Shown: positions 4,836 through 5,592 of the stretch, piece by piece
Layout: the number at the start of each line of letters is the position of its first letter
How positions within the stretch are numbered: the stretch's first letter is position 1
NCBI GenBank assembly: GCA_019747165.1
Contig: JAIERC010000402.1
Span: forward strand, 1-5,592
Direction of reading: 5' to 3'
Length of the DNA stretch: 5,592 bases
DNA from: Sphingomonas sp.
GTDB taxonomy: Bacteria; Pseudomonadota; Alphaproteobacteria; Sphingomonadales; Sphingomonadaceae
Notes under the pieces: model-generated
The model's database searches: none
What the model saw: the letters and a program-made list of their open reading frames with translations, nothing else
Told to the model about the DNA's origin: nothing
Made by a program: the position numbers and the translations under genes

Positions 4836-5592
4836 ATGACCGACCGCACTGCCTTTCGCACCGCCGCTCTCGCTTCCAAGGCCTGGCCGTATGAGGAGGC
4901 GCGCAAGCTGCTGAAGCGCTATCCGGACGGGAAGCCCACCAATGCCCCCATCATCTTTGAAACCGGCTACGGCCCGTCGGGGCTGCCGCATATCGGCACC
5001 TTCAACGAGGTGCTGCGCACGACGATGGTGCGCCACGCCTTTCAGGCGATGTCGGATGCGCCGACCCGGCTGATCGAGTTCAGCGACGACATGGACGGGC
5101 TGCGCAAGGTGCCCGACAATGTCCCCAACCAGGCGATGCTCACCGAACATCTCGGCAAGCCGCTCAGCCGCATCCCCGACCCTTTCGGAAAGTTCGAAAG
5201 CTTTGCCGCGCACAACAATGCGATGCTGCGCGATTTCCTTGATCGTTTCGGCTTCGAATATGAGTTCATCTCGTCGGCTTCGCAGTACGAGGCTGGCGTG
5301 TTCGACGAGGCGCTGAAGGGCGTGCTGCGCCATTATGACGCGATCATGGGCGTCATGCTGCCGACACTACGCAAGGAACGCGCCGCGACCTATTCGCCGG
5401 TATTGCCGATCAGCCCCAAGACGGGAATCGTGCTGCAGGTGCCGGTCGAGGTGGTCGATGCCGAGGCGGGCACGATCCGCTTCACTGACAGTGACGGCGA
5501 AATACTCACCCAGTCGGTGCTCGGCGGCCAGGCCAAGCTGCAATGGAAGGTCGATTGGGCGATGCGCTGGGTCGCATTGGGCGTCGATTACG
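4836..5592 (+). CDS. lysK: Class I lysyl-tRNA synthetase, N-terminal 252 residues (truncated by window edge)
   Basis: The frame is open without interruption from ATG 4836 to the window end. It attaches lysine to tRNA-Lys in the cytoplasm using ATP. The N-terminus has AWPYEEARKLL, then IIFETGYGPSGLPHIGTFNEVLRT-type sequence (about residues 39-62), in which HIGT (52-55) is the class I HIGH signature. Next come the EFSDDMDGLRKVP segment (81-93) and the SASQYEAGVF segment, typical of the archaeal-type class I LysRS. The last visible residues, KLQWKVDWAMRWVALGVDY, precede the region that normally leads to the KMSKS loop, which lies outside. Class I LysRS is the usual form in many alphaproteobacteria, in place of the class II LysS. 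Full length is usually somewhat over 500 residues. The ATG at 4836 gives the expected MTD start, but no strong Shine-Dalgarno precedes it. The neighbours share no pathway with it. Confidence 0.95.
   Translation, partial: MTDRTAFRTAALASKAWPYEEARKLLKRYPDGKPTNAPIIFETGYGPSGLPHIGTFNEVLRTTMVRHAFQAMSDAPTRLIEFSDDMDGLRKVPDNVPNQAMLTEHLGKPLSRIPDPFGKFESFAAHNNAMLRDFLDRFGFEYEFISSASQYEAGVFDEALKGVLRHYDAIMGVMLPTLRKERAATYSPVLPISPKTGIVLQVPVEVVDAEAGTIRFTDSDGEILTQSVLGGQAKLQWKVDWAMRWVALGVDY

Noticed and set aside
4698..5333. Minus-strand open frame of 211 codons opposite lysK
   Set aside because: It is antisense to a strongly recognised class I LysRS and its product has no recognisable domain.

Overview
The window looks like a chromosomal housekeeping segment of an alphaproteobacterium, most likely a sphingomonad (Sphingomonas/Sphingopyxis/Novosphingobium type). 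The reasons are high G+C by eye with G/C-ending codons, a ubiquinol-cytochrome c chaperone gene next to a DUF177 (YceD) gene, a class I lysyl-tRNA synthetase, and a DinG-family helicase of about 900 residues with a long N-terminal extension. The genus is inferred. No mobile element, CRISPR array, tRNA or rRNA was seen.

Layout. Bases 2-810 (+) hold the 3' end of a CBP3-type ubiquinol-cytochrome c chaperone gene and a complete DUF177/YceD gene, joined by an ATGA overlap and probably translationally coupled. They meet tail-to-tail a minus-strand pair (4073 down to 807): a large DinG-like iron-sulfur DNA helicase followed 12 nt later by a SixA-type histidine phosphatase. The two converging units share a TTAA stop overlap with no intergenic terminator.

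Bases 4074-4276 are a 203-bp divergent intergenic region and the most structured part of the window. It carries a one-mismatch alphaproteobacterial LexA (SOS) box close to the helicase start. It also carries three consecutive perfect inverted repeats leading up to the next gene; the central 12-bp stem is followed by five T's. This could be a regulated 5' leader or a small independent transcript.

Bases 4277-4743 (+) encode a GNAT acetyltransferase whose reading frame is broken near 4588-4606. Every later family feature continues in the -1 frame to a TAG at 4741, so it is a pseudogene or a sequencing error. A strong G+C-rich hairpin follows, then a perfect 14-bp palindrome, and then the first 252 codons of lysK (class I LysRS), which runs off the right edge.

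Functionally this is a mix of respiratory-complex assembly, a ribosome/rRNA-linked small protein, DNA repair and translation, with no sign of a dedicated multi-gene system. The points most worth checking are the three-hairpin leader, the broken GNAT gene, the possible SOS control of the helicase, and the odd N-terminal region of the helicase.
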